In this document: piece by piece, positions 1 to 10,600 of the stretch
How the letters are laid out: each line of letters begins with the position of its first letter
Numbering within the stretch: the stretch's first letter is position 1
DNA from: Apteryx mantelli
Lineage: Eukaryota > Chordata > Aves > Apterygiformes > Apterygidae
NCBI RefSeq assembly: GCF_036417845.1
Contig: NC_089978.1
Location: 139,804,288-139,868,287, forward strand
Direction of reading: 5' to 3'
DNA length: 64,000 bases
The notes under the pieces: generated by a model
Database searches by the model: none
What the model saw: the letters and a program-made list of their open reading frames with translations, nothing else
What the model was told of the DNA's origin: nothing
Program-made: the position numbers and the translations under genes

Positions 1-258
1 ACAAGCTCAAGCTCCATATGCTTTACTTCCATTACAAAAGACAAACTTTGGCTTGATGGAGACACTGTACTAAAGGGACATACATACTTCTGCTGCAGTG
101 GGGTCCCTTCCCAGAAGGTATGGACACAACCATAAGTCATTTTATTATAGCTTTCTACTGCTTATCATCTTCTTTGGTTTCTAAGGAACAATGGAGACTT
201 TCAGGTGTCTGTGCTATACAAGGCTGGGGGTAAGAGCAAAGGGGACCATGAGACTCAC
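1..258. other. ARHGEF5 intron, partial
   Basis: Intronic sequence after the 64-nt exon, running off the left edge. I see no exon, repeat family or other feature in it. Confidence 0.6.
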
Positions 259-322
259 CGCATTATAACTGTTTCTGAACTTGCCTTGGGTGCTTCTTCC
301 TCTGAAGGGACAGGAGAGATTT
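259..322 (-). CDS. ARHGEF5: ARHGEF5 second coding exon (64 nt)
   Basis: Small exon directly downstream of the giant exon. Acceptor TTATATGCAG ends at 323 and donor CG|GTGAGT starts at 258. Entering in phase 1 from the giant exon it reads EISPVPSEEEAPKASSE followed by TVIMR and leaves in phase 2. The ending SSETVIMR corresponds to the PSDTVVFRE segment that follows the SRQGLRRPSI motif in mammalian ARHGEF5, so position, phase and sequence agree. In the family this segment links the long N-terminal region to the autoinhibitory and DH-PH-SH3 part. That next exon should carry the KLINSSQLLYQEY region; I do not find it in bases 1-258, so it lies off the left edge. Confidence 0.78.
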
Positions 323-2016
323 CTGCATATAAGACAACCAGAAAGTAAACACAGAAGTCTGACTTTAGAGTCAAGCTACAAGCCAAATTATACACAGATA
401 CCACTTACCTAAACCCCACCTAATTGGTGGTTTTGGGCAGGAGTACAGCTGTCCTCCTGACCTTTATTTCTGGGTCAACCACTTTCTGGTTTTAATAATC
501 CTTCACATTACTTACACTATACATCCATTATTTAATCATATTAGCTTTTCTTATCCAAAAAAAGGCTGATACTTTCAGAAGTGACAGTAACTCTAAAAGC
601 TTCCATTTCCAGTTGCCCAAGTGAAGACACTGCCTATGGGCCCTATTTTATAAGCTGTATCTCCCCTTTTGGCAATGGGGGCCAGGCATCTGAGGACGAA
701 TGGACACCAAGTCACTAGTCATGTCTGAAAGTCTTATACTTCCTTTTGCAGCCACTGAGCCCCCAAAGCTCTCAGTGACTTCTGCGGTATAAATACTGAG
801 AATCTAACAGTCACACCTACCAAGAGTTTTAGAGGGAATGCAGTCTGGTGGATTAGGCATGAGAACAAATGTTGCCATCCAGTTCTCACATTTATGGACT
901 ACACAAGTGTCTACAAACTGTTGTTTTTTGAGTCAGCTTCTGTTTATGTAAAATGGGGAAGTATGGGTTTTTCTTTTGTTTTGCGAGAGGCTTAATTAAA
1001 TAAGGAGTGAAAATACACACATACACACACAAATATGAGTTCCAAGTATGGGACAGGAGGAAGACAATATTGTTGCTTTTAATGTTTTAAAATTTGGAAC
1101 CAAAAATTTACAGGCTAAAAAGGTGAACAAATCTTGATTCACATGCTAAAGCCAAACCCTTTGCACTCCCTGACACTCCCCTCCTTTTCCTGTATACCGG
1201 AACTCCAGCATTTTGTTGAGCTTAGAAAATGAACTAAATAAGGGCTGAGAAGAAGCATGTTAAAAGTATCATTCATTTGAGATATAATGAAGAACAGACA
1301 TACATCCTCACAGAAGGTACAGTTTGAATGAGCTACATTACAGAGGACATAAGTTTTCCATTCATGACATCAGTGAATTGGCTTTTACGCAAGTTGGGAT
1401 ATTGGATTTGACAAATTTGCACTCTTATCTGGAATCTCAAATTGTATGTTCTCAGGAGGATCATCTCTTTCAGAAGGTCAGATTGGAACCTAAAGGCATC
1501 AGTTGCAAAATAAAGGAAGGTAGCAATAAACAAGGAACTAAAACAAGCTACAACAAATATAGGCTACCGAGGGTGTGTGCATGCGTGTTCCTTATTGCTT
1601 GGAAATGGGCCATCACTGACATACAGCAAAATGGAACAGCCATGTGATGGTGGCAGAGATGACTAGCAGAAACTCTTACGAACTGAGCTCTGTGAAGAAA
1701 TTAATTCCAGCAGGTATGCCAAAATAACCTGTGTTATCAAGTAAGTGCAACAGATCATTAAACATGGAAGAGATTTAGGAGAAGAAACTGGATGTGAAAT
1801 TAAGGGATGGGGGAATCAGAGCGCTGTGTGTGTGGAGCTTGGAGCATCAAGAGAGCTTGGAACATCAAGAGAGATACAGGCTGGAGCAAGGAGTATTACC
1901 AGAAATGCACAAGAGCAATGCTGACCCCTCAACTCTCATGACTCCGTATCATATTGCCTATTTTATGTTAGGTTTTGGTATCTGCAATAAGTTTTGGGGG
2001 AAGGGAGAGGACTCAC
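323..2016. other. ARHGEF5 intron between giant exon and 64-nt exon
   Basis: An intron of 1,694 nt with GTGAGT at its 5' end and TATATGCAG at its 3' end on the minus strand. It contains a short CA-rich microsatellite at about 1,012-1,031. The short open frames at 1,324-1,647 and 1,794-2,108 have no recognisable content. Confidence 0.7.
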
Positions 2017-5000
2017 CCTGCAAGATGTCTGATGGTATTGATATCCTTTTCAGGCCCTGCCGGTGCCAGTCCTTGCTTTTTACTTGGTGTTTAATTGGGT
2101 TTTCTTGACTAGATCCTGGCTCCTGTGCAACCACCCTGATCATTTTTTTATCTGGCCAGCTTGATGATTTTTCCAAGGGTGAATGTCTGGTCACTTCCTC
2201 CTTTGGCTGAGCTACTGAATGGTGTTTTCCTTGTCCTTCCAACCTTTGCTTGACCCTCCTCTCAGCTTCTGTTTTCTCTGTAATCATTGCCAGAGCTGAG
2301 ATGTTCTTTGTGTGCATGCTAAAGATGTCTGCCTGTTGCTCCCACTGCATCTCCCCTGAGACCTCTTCTCCACAGGTTGTTCTGGTGGTTGGTGGTGATG
2401 GAGGGCCAAGCTGGAGGAAGTGAATTGGATTGGTGAATGCTAGCATCGGAAGTGGCTGTACAGAATCTCTATTCTTGGAGTCTGTGGACATTCTCAGGCC
2501 TTCCAGCGAGGGCCAAGAGGTGTGGTCAGGTGAGGATTTTCTACATTGTATATCCATGTACTGATCCGCTGTTTCAGAGCTGGTGTCAGAGCAGCCGGCC
2601 AGTGGCTCATTTCCAATGGCAGAAAAGTTTTTGGCCAACAGACTGACCCCTGAATCATCTGACGTCTCTGTATCCTGGGTACCTGAGTCACAGAGATCCC
2701 ACTCTTTAGTTGCTGAAACAAGGACATCTTTCTCTGCTACTTCTGCATCAGGAATAGAGGCCACAGTGTTAGAATCGGATACAGCGGTGACAGTCTGGAG
2801 AGGGTGGCTCATAGTAGGGGGAATGGCTAGTAAGTCATTATTGTCTACAGCACAGTTTAGATGTGAACTGGAATAGGGTACAGGAGCTGGTGGCTGGTCA
2901 CTGTCAAGGTTTGGAGTCTGGGCAAAGTGGTTTGCATTAAGTGCAGGGGCCCAAACCTGGCTGGGGCTTTGGACATGGGATGGAAGATGAGGAAGCTGTT
3001 TGGTATCAGGCTTAGATACCAGAGGTAGGCTTGATTCAGGCACAAGGGAGAGAGTTGGTCCTTGCTGGTTCACAGCAATTACCATAGCTTCTTCAGGGGG
3101 CCAAGTTAGAGTGCTCAGGACACTGGAGATTCTGGATCCAGGTTCCTCTTGGTTTAAATTGCAGTCACACTGATCAAGTAAAGGCATTTGTTGTGCCTCA
3201 TGAGCCACATTTTCTTCCATTTCATTTCCTTGGATAACGGCAACCTTTTCTGGGGGTTTTTGGTACTGCTGAATTGTCTCTGGGTAGTTCAAGGGAGTGG
3301 GAGTCCTGTCTGGCGTTTGGGGTGATTCTAGAGGCCCTGCAACAAAAGTCACTGTCCCTCTATCTCCAGGAAGGCTCTCCTCCTCTGGAGGAGAGCTCAT
3401 GTATACTACAGAGAAAGACGACTGGCTACTAACCTCTTCATGAAAGCCTTCCTCAGAGGTAAGCAGTTCATGGAAAATGTAGGCCTCCCCTGGATCAGAA
3501 GTTAAAATACCAGTTTCCCCTGATGCTGGGTCCTGCACACACAGAGGAGCAGCTTGGTTGGCTGGCTTCTCTACAGAATCTAGCAATTTGTCCAGGCTGG
3601 CACCAGGACAGTCCTCACGGCTCACAGAGGGTGTTCCATCATCATCCTCTTGATGTGGGCCAGACATTGAAGCTACTGAGGTGAGCTCTGAGGGTATAAC
3701 TGGAATGAAGTCATGAAGCTCAGCTTTTCCCAAATTTTCTATAATGGGATGAGCATCTATGGGATCAGGTGGCTCCAAGTTCTTGGTACCAGAGTATGCT
3801 GTAACAGAAGCCCCTGAGTTCTCTGCCCTAAAGGATTCTGCCATTCCTTCACAGAGTGGTGCATCTCTTTTATCAAACTTCTGGACTGCCTTTCCATGTC
3901 CATCACTGTGCTCATCCTCCTTGCTCAGTCTTGTTTTGTCATCCCAGTCAGCTTCTGCGCTATCCTGACCACTGATGGAAAAGCGGCCAGTCTTTTCCAG
4001 GTCTTCTGCCTGGTCAGAGATATTGCATGTATGTGGGAGCACCATGGGAGTTTCATCCACTGGGTTCAGGCTATTTGATGACAGAGGACTGAAAGGAACT
4101 GGTTGACATCCAGAATCTGCTGCTGTGACACAGGCTTTCCGCAGCACATCTTCACCAGGCTGCTGACTCACAGAGACAGATTCCCCAGGAAGAAATGCTG
4201 GTTCTGTTTGCTCAGCTAAAGAAACATTCTCCAAATCACAGAGGTCCCCTTTGTACCTGGGAATAAAAGATGTCTCTGAACTGAAGGCTGATGACAGAGC
4301 CCCCAGTTCAAGCTCTTCCTTCCGCAGTTCTTGTTCCAGCTCATTCCCTTCCTTGTTTTCCTGATCTTTGGGCTCCAGCTCTAGTTTTCCTTTTTCCCGC
4401 AGATTCTGCTCTTTGAACTCTTTTTTCTCCTCTTCTTGCTCTGCCTGCTGAAGTTCAGATACTGCCGCCTCCTGTTCCGGTTCCTTATGTTCTGGTTGCT
4501 TATGCTGTGAATCCTTCGCTTTCTCCATTTTTTTAGCAGCATCCTTTGTTTGGATAGCACTCTCTATTGGAGAGGCAGGTCCGCCCTTTATTTTTCTGTG
4601 GTCATCTTCTTCAAGACAAAGGCTTTCAGAGATGGATGAGTTTTGCTTAGGAGCCATCACTGTTCCCTGGTCCTTGACCATGCTGCTGTTCCTTGTCTCA
4701 CCAGCTGAGATGTTTCCTTCTGCATGTAGTGAACTTATCTGGCTGTCATCTGTTAAGGTGGAAGACACATGATGGGAAGAGGAAGACTCTGTATTCCCTC
4801 CCTGACCCTGGAGTGCTCTTATGCTTTCCTTAGCATCTTCAGAAGTGTTAGGCTTAGCCATGTCTTCTGCTGCTACCCTCGAGGTAGGCTGCTCATCAGT
4901 TGCTGGTACCACTTTTGTGCTGCTTTGTTGCTCTCCAGTAGCTTCAACCTCCTGCAAAGATTCTGTCAAGATCTTATCCAGAAAAGGCTTGGCCTTATAG

Positions 5001-5620
5001 TGACCCTCTGAAATGGTTTTACACACCACAAAACACTTAGTTGGTTCCCTCTGAGAGGGAACGGCATCAGCCAAAGGAGATTTTGGACACTGGGCCTGAG
5101 CATATGAGCTGTGAAAAGCCATGCATTCTGCCTGGCACTGAAGACATTCAGTGCCAAGGTCCACAGCTTGCAGGATGATGTTGCATTGGGCCAGCCCATC
5201 CTGGACTGTGCTGGGAGAGGAAGAGTCCTGGTTGCTTTCCAGGTCAGCAAGCTCTACTTGGTCAAGTTTCAGAGAGCAATCCAGTCCACCATCCTCTAAA
5301 AATATTTCTCCTTCACATTCTGAGAGTCCCCTTTGAGGCCCTGCATCACTTTGCTCCAGTTCCAGTCCTGCTGGCACTTTTTGCACAGCATTAGAGGGTC
5401 TGCCCAGCATCTCTGCTGCTTCCCCTGGAGCAGAAAGGCAGTCCTGAGGATGGTTGAGCTCTGCTTCCTTTGCAGAGTCAGATGGGCTGGTGCTCATCTC
5501 GACTGATGTGTGAGGAGCATGATGTTCTTTTTTGGCTACTGTAGAATCCCAGGCCTCCCCAGTGGTGCTGCTGGCTTCTAGGGGAGTGGTGCCTCCCTCA
5601 CTGGTTTCTTCAGACTCCAT
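2017..5620 (-). CDS. ARHGEF5: ARHGEF5 (TIM) giant N-terminal coding exon
   Basis: Codes for about 1,201 residues ahead of the catalytic part of a RhoGEF that in mammals activates Rho GTPases and acts with Src in podosome formation and cell migration. The assignment rests on anchors I recognise from mammalian ARHGEF5: the start MESEETSEGG (human MEAEEAQRG), a TPDRTPTP stretch (about 769-776), LAFTNPIHFL followed by PPSPPTT (about 1060-1079), LEKSSSWP (about 1149-1156) and DWHRQGLKRISIPS (about 1184-1197; human GWSRQGLRRPSILP). Between these the protein is acidic and Ser-rich. Residues about 362-438 are dominated by E, K and Q and probably form a charged helix. A CLQCQAEC cluster lies near 159-166. 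Splice acceptor TTGACAG precedes 5632; donor G|GTGAGT follows 2017, leaving phase 1. The open frame runs on to 1958, but I treat that part as intron read-through. Start chosen at ATG 5620 because it matches the mammalian start; the in-frame GTG at 5629 is unlikely to initiate. Confidence 0.85.
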
Positions 5621-5632
5621 CAGTGACACATC
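5621..5632 (-). promoter_or_regulatory. ARHGEF5: 5' UTR end of ARHGEF5 with overlapping mini-uORF
   Basis: The first 12 bases of the giant exon are untranslated if ATG 5620 is the start. They contain an ATG at 5631-5629 that opens a three-codon frame (M-C-H) whose TGA stop overlaps the main ATG as TGATG. Such a start-stop overlap could lower or couple translation of the main frame. In the main frame these bases read D-V-S-L with no stop, so an upstream in-frame start is also possible. Confidence 0.6.
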
Positions 5633-6384
5633 CTGTCAATCAAAAATGCATATTTTTGTTACTACTGCAGAATGATTTGGCAGATCTAATTGGCTTAAGA
5701 AACTTTAAAACACATGTACTACTGTAGCTGAGAAAAAAGCAAAATACATACTTAGGGTGATAAGAGTTGGAAAACAAACACTATGTCTGAGGGTAGGCAA
5801 GCACTCAATAAAAGTTTTCATTATGATGATACCACCAAAATAAACCTACTAGTGCCTTTTTAGTTTTATATGCAAATTCAGAAAGTGACTTTAGTCAAGG
5901 AGTAGAGAGATGGCAGTGTCTCTATACCCAGCTGCAGCGCAACTTCTGGTAAGTGTTGGTCATTCCTAGCCATCTCAAACCCAAAAAGCAAAACCAGAAG
6001 GCATTCAGAGAACAAGGAAATGATCAATCTCCACTAATTTTTGATGCATGGTTGATGTATACTCACTGCCTCTTTCAGTGGTTAGCTGAGATTACTTAGA
6101 GATCTCTATATCAACAAAGAGAAACCCATGCTTTAGAGCTGAGGGCTCCCTTTACTAGACCTCTATGTAGGTGTAACAGAGGGACTTACCACAACTGATC
6201 ACAGGAATTGATTGAGGACTAAGAATGTAAGCATTTGATTAATGGATAACTAGAACATGACAGAAGACACCAGATACTTGAAGGCTGTAAACCACATGGG
6301 TTGAGAGGAATAACTTTGGTGTGCATGGACATAACTACAGATCACAAAGAGAAATAAGATCATAATTTAGACTGCCCTTCCAGG

Positions 6385-6412
6385 AAAAAAAAAAAACAAA
6401 AACAAAAAAAAA
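6385..6412. repeat. A-rich simple sequence
   Basis: Poly-A interrupted by single C bases, 28 nt. No adjacent retrotransposon body was recognised. Confidence 0.9.
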
Positions 6413-7504
6413 CCCACACTCAGGATTGTTGGACAGTCTTCTAAAGGATGTACCAAAATTTCCCATCCATTAGTGCATTTGAAGACCAGACCTGACAAAG
6501 CACTAGGGAATGTACATTTGGGAATTTGTCTGAAAGGATGGTAGAATCTGATTCACTACTTTTTTCTTTCTGGATTCTACATATCCTGTGACCCACAATC
6601 CCCACAAGAGACAGGAGAAAGAAACCAACCTTAGTGGCTCCCCTCCCCATCTTTCCTCTGATTTTGGAACATTTCTCTAGTGTTCCAGCCTTTCTTGTCT
6701 ATTCTCTATCCTCTGCTTACCAGAAATGGCTTATAAATTGCTGCTTTACATACACTGGGTACCCTTGCAGTCATGCCAAAGCATGTAATTCAGTCCTGAA
6801 GGGACTGCTACAGTGTGCAGCCACAGTCAGATTCCTCCCTGAGCAAAGCCTCAGTGCTTTCCTCCTTCATCCTACCTTACAGTTGTCAAAGCTTCCAGAT
6901 GCCAGTGTGTAGTCCTGCACCTTTTGGTCAAAGAAACCATTCCACATTTCTTCAGGAAAAAAACCTACTAGCTGCCTAGCAGCACAAAAGCTCCAAGGCC
7001 TGGCTCTGGAAAGTTCATACTACTTGTGCAAAAAATTCCTTTTCCTGCTCAAAACAGACAACTAAATCCATACACTTTTTCTTTCTTTAACAATCCTCAT
7101 TTCCCTACAAATTTAAGGTTAGCATTTTTTCCAGAGTTTCAAGCAAAAAATGGAGTTGATCCGTTAAATTTGTTCCTGGATATTTTTTTCTTATGTAATC
7201 TTTAATTTTAATAATCCCAAAATGGGATTATTTATCATTCTGGATTTTTTTTTCTCCTCAAATTGAGAGTAGCTGTAAATAGTTATAATTTCAGCAAACA
7301 GTATGTGCCTAAGAGATATGTCTGTTTGGACAGGGCTTCTGCTATATCTTACTGTTATCAGTCAGTAGTCAACTACTTTGGTGCTGATAAAACATCTTTT
7401 GAAACTGTTGCACATGGGCACATGCACTGTTGTACATGCACAGTACTGTCAGGAAAAAGACTCCAGCACAGAAACAAAGTTTGGCAGTACACAGAAAGTA
7501 ACAG

Positions 7505-7600
7505 GGTCATAAACTTGGAAGAGGTCACCTTGTCCAAGGCAGGATCAACTCATACCAGCATCATCCCAAATAGGTATGTTTGCCCTTCCTATACTGTAAG
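7505..7600 (-). mobile_element. Possible degraded CR1 relic (antisense)
   Basis: The plus strand carries a stretch resembling the reverse complement of a CR1 internal region: a GAAGAGGTCACCTTGTCCAA-type phrase followed by GCAGGATCAA and ATCATCCCA. These match in order the phrases usually found in antisense CR1 copies. It is short and diverged, so this call is tentative. Confidence 0.35.
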
Positions 7601-10600
7601 CTCCATGATCACATCAGATTATTCTTGTGCTACACTGTTCCTGCTGTCTAACTTGAGTCTCCTCTGCTGTAGGGAAAGAAAAATACTGCTTATCACAGCT
7701 AATACAGACAGTTTTCAAAAATGGGCTCCCCAAGCGTGGAGAGACTGTTTAGGGAACTTGGTGGTCTTGGACAAAAGCTGACTAATAAGGAAGGTTTATT
7801 ACTAATAGACAGGATGATCTAGAAAGTTTTGAATAGGGAAATCCTCAAACTCAAGCCTTGTCCTGTGAGAGGAAGAGCTCTTGCTCATTGAGCCATTACA
7901 GATGTAAACAATACTGAATTTCCTCTTATAAGCTAAAAGACCCAGCTTCCACTTCCCGGGCTCTGATGTCAAGGTATTTGGATAGGTGAAATGACTAGTT
8001 TAAAGCTGCAGCTGGAGCAGTTCCACAATGATACTGGGACACAGAAGAGTAAAGGGGAGTGCACAGTGCATTAACATTGGAAGTTGCCAAGTGAGATTTG
8101 TCTCATGTTATTGCTGCCAGGTGTCATGCACACCTCAGGGAGAACAAGAGAGAAGCTTTGGGAAGTTAGGAAGGAGAAGGGACAGGCAAACTTTCCGTAG
8201 CAACAGTGGAGAGGGCCTTATGCATCTGGTCTGGGACACAGTTAAGCTCTTCCTTGAGGGCTGGTGCACTGAGGTCAAAGAGATGTAAATCTCTCCAATA
8301 AGGATTTCAAAGAGATGGAAAGAAAATAACAAAACACAACCCTGACTGCACCCTGTAGCAATCATATACAGAGAAGCAGTATACAGGAGCCTAGTACTTA
8401 CTGGGAAAGATTCTCTCTGGAGCACTGCCATGTTACATTCCAACCACAAGCCAGTTTGGTCCTCTACCTGGGAGTCTGCTTAGTACCAAAGGCCCAGGAG
8501 CTGGCCTCGCTGGAGAAGTCTTTTAGTTAGCATTTGCAGTAGGGCCAACAGTGTGACAGAAAAGTATGTGGGAGCAGGCTATGCGAACTTTCCCAGAAGT
8601 CTCTCTGTTATCACTCCTGGGGCTGCCATTCTTTCACACCTCTCTGGATCAGATGTTCAGCATGCCATCTCCCCATCCTATGCTCTGACATGACTTCTGA
8701 AGTGAGGTGGGCCGATGGCTCCTATTTGGATAAGGCTAGCCACACTTTTCCCCCCAGAGAGGGCCTGGAATTGTGGGACCTCAGCTCACCACCATGCAAC
8801 AGCAGGAAGCAGCTGCTGTGTAACATGTAGGTGAATGACTCTGGGCACAAGCTGGAATGGCAAAGGGGTGCAGCTGGCTGCATGCCAGCATGAAAACACA
8901 CAGGTAATATTTGGTTGCACTGCAGTAGCGAGCAGAAAATTGGAGAGGGGATGGATGTGGAAGGTGGCCAACTAAGCAAAATAGGGCAACAGTGAAAGCA
9001 ATAGCGGACAAAATTCCTGTGATGGTGCACACATCCATACACTACTTTTCGAGATTATAGAAAACAACGTGAATATCATATTTCCTTCCAACGTGGATCA
9101 ATTAACCTGGATGGAGATGACAAACATTTCTGGTTTTAAATAGGAAGTACCTAATTGTGTCCTACACACACTCCCCCAAACAGAAAGCATGAGAAAAAAA
9201 AAGCATGCTCAAGCACAGACAAGCCCTCCAGTTAGTCAGAAAACAAGGTGCTCCTATTCCAGAATTAATACGTCCACACATAGAATTAAATACCGTGTTA
9301 ATCCTAAGTAACTCTAGAGTTAAACAAGCCCCCAAATCCTCATTCTCCAAAGAGTGTGAGAGACCTAACTTTCTTTGCCTTCTTCACCTTCCTGCACAAT
9401 CCCGGCTTTCTCCCTCGCATGCAGGCCTCAGTCTGTGCCAGGGAACACGTGGTGCTCCCTGTTCCTGTTCCTCCTGCCACAGGTCCTGGCGGTGCTAAGG
9501 CAGATGGGAGCACACATGAACACACCCATGCTGTTGTAAACACACTCCTGGCTGAGAAAGCCCTGCCCTGCAATTACAAGCCTGCGAGCTGGAGCTGAAC
9601 CAAGGCATGCTGCAGGTTGAGTTGCTTGGCTTGGCTGGCCAATTAGCACTCAGGGGTGGGGGAAGCAACACAGATGATAGGACAACCTGCATCTAACTCA
9701 GAGCTGCTCCAGTTCGCGCAGGCTTCGTGTGGCGGTGGTGGCCGGCCAGGCTTGGGGCGTGTGTGGGGCCCAGGGTGTGCCGTGGCACCTTCCACTCCCA
9801 GCCTTGCAGACAGACACCTGAAACCTGCCAGAGGGAGGAGGGAGGCACTGGGGCAGCCGTGGAGACATGCGCGGCTCACTGGGACCTGTGGCTTGGTACA
9901 CCGGCTGCTCTTCTTTTGGCTTTGTAGCTTTTTTAAAGACAGAGCAGCAAGAACTTTTGGCTGTAATAGATAAGAAAAATCCACACTGCTTGCAGGCAGT
10001 TATGCATGGCTAAGGACATTGATTTTTTTAATAAAACAAAGGCTGAGAATCTATGGCTTGGACATACCCATGCTGATGTGACCACAGCATGGTGCAGAAA
10101 TGCCTAAGCCAACTTGAAGTGCTGCAGCTTAGGTACCAGGCAACAGCTGCAAGGAGAACAAAGCTCAGTGCAGGGTATAACACCCACCTGACAAGGAACA
10201 GGCAACTAGAGTGTGCTGAGCCCCTTCTATTTCTTCCCAGCTTAACTGTGTCTCCATCACATAGTTCAGATCTGTTTTAAGAGGAGTCAGGATGGCTCAG
10301 GTGAGCTCAGAATCTGCCTTTCTCCACACAAAATCCAGACCTAACTGTGTAGGAAAATTGCTACCAAAGTTAACATCCCTACCTAGCCATGTTTTGATTC
10401 AGTTCGGTAAAACACTTGGAAAGGGAGTCAGGACTGTTCTAACACAAAGTGTGCCCCACCACAAGCCTCAATTTTTATTTTGTTGTTCTCCAGCTATGCA
10501 GCAATGTAGCTACTCAGCGGCATGCTTCGGACCGTTTTCTCACCTTGATGCCCCCACCATAGAAGAGAAGCCTATTGCAAGTCTTCTGCTGCAGAAAACG

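Noticed and set aside
1958-2016. C-terminal tail of the giant ARHGEF5 frame beyond the donor
   Set aside because: It follows a good GTGAGT donor, and the next exon fits in phase and by similarity, so these codons are intron read-through.
7263-7781. Plus-strand open frame of 172 codons
   Set aside because: It overlaps a probable CR1 relic and has Cys/Ser/Tyr-rich low-information content typical of random AT-leaning DNA.
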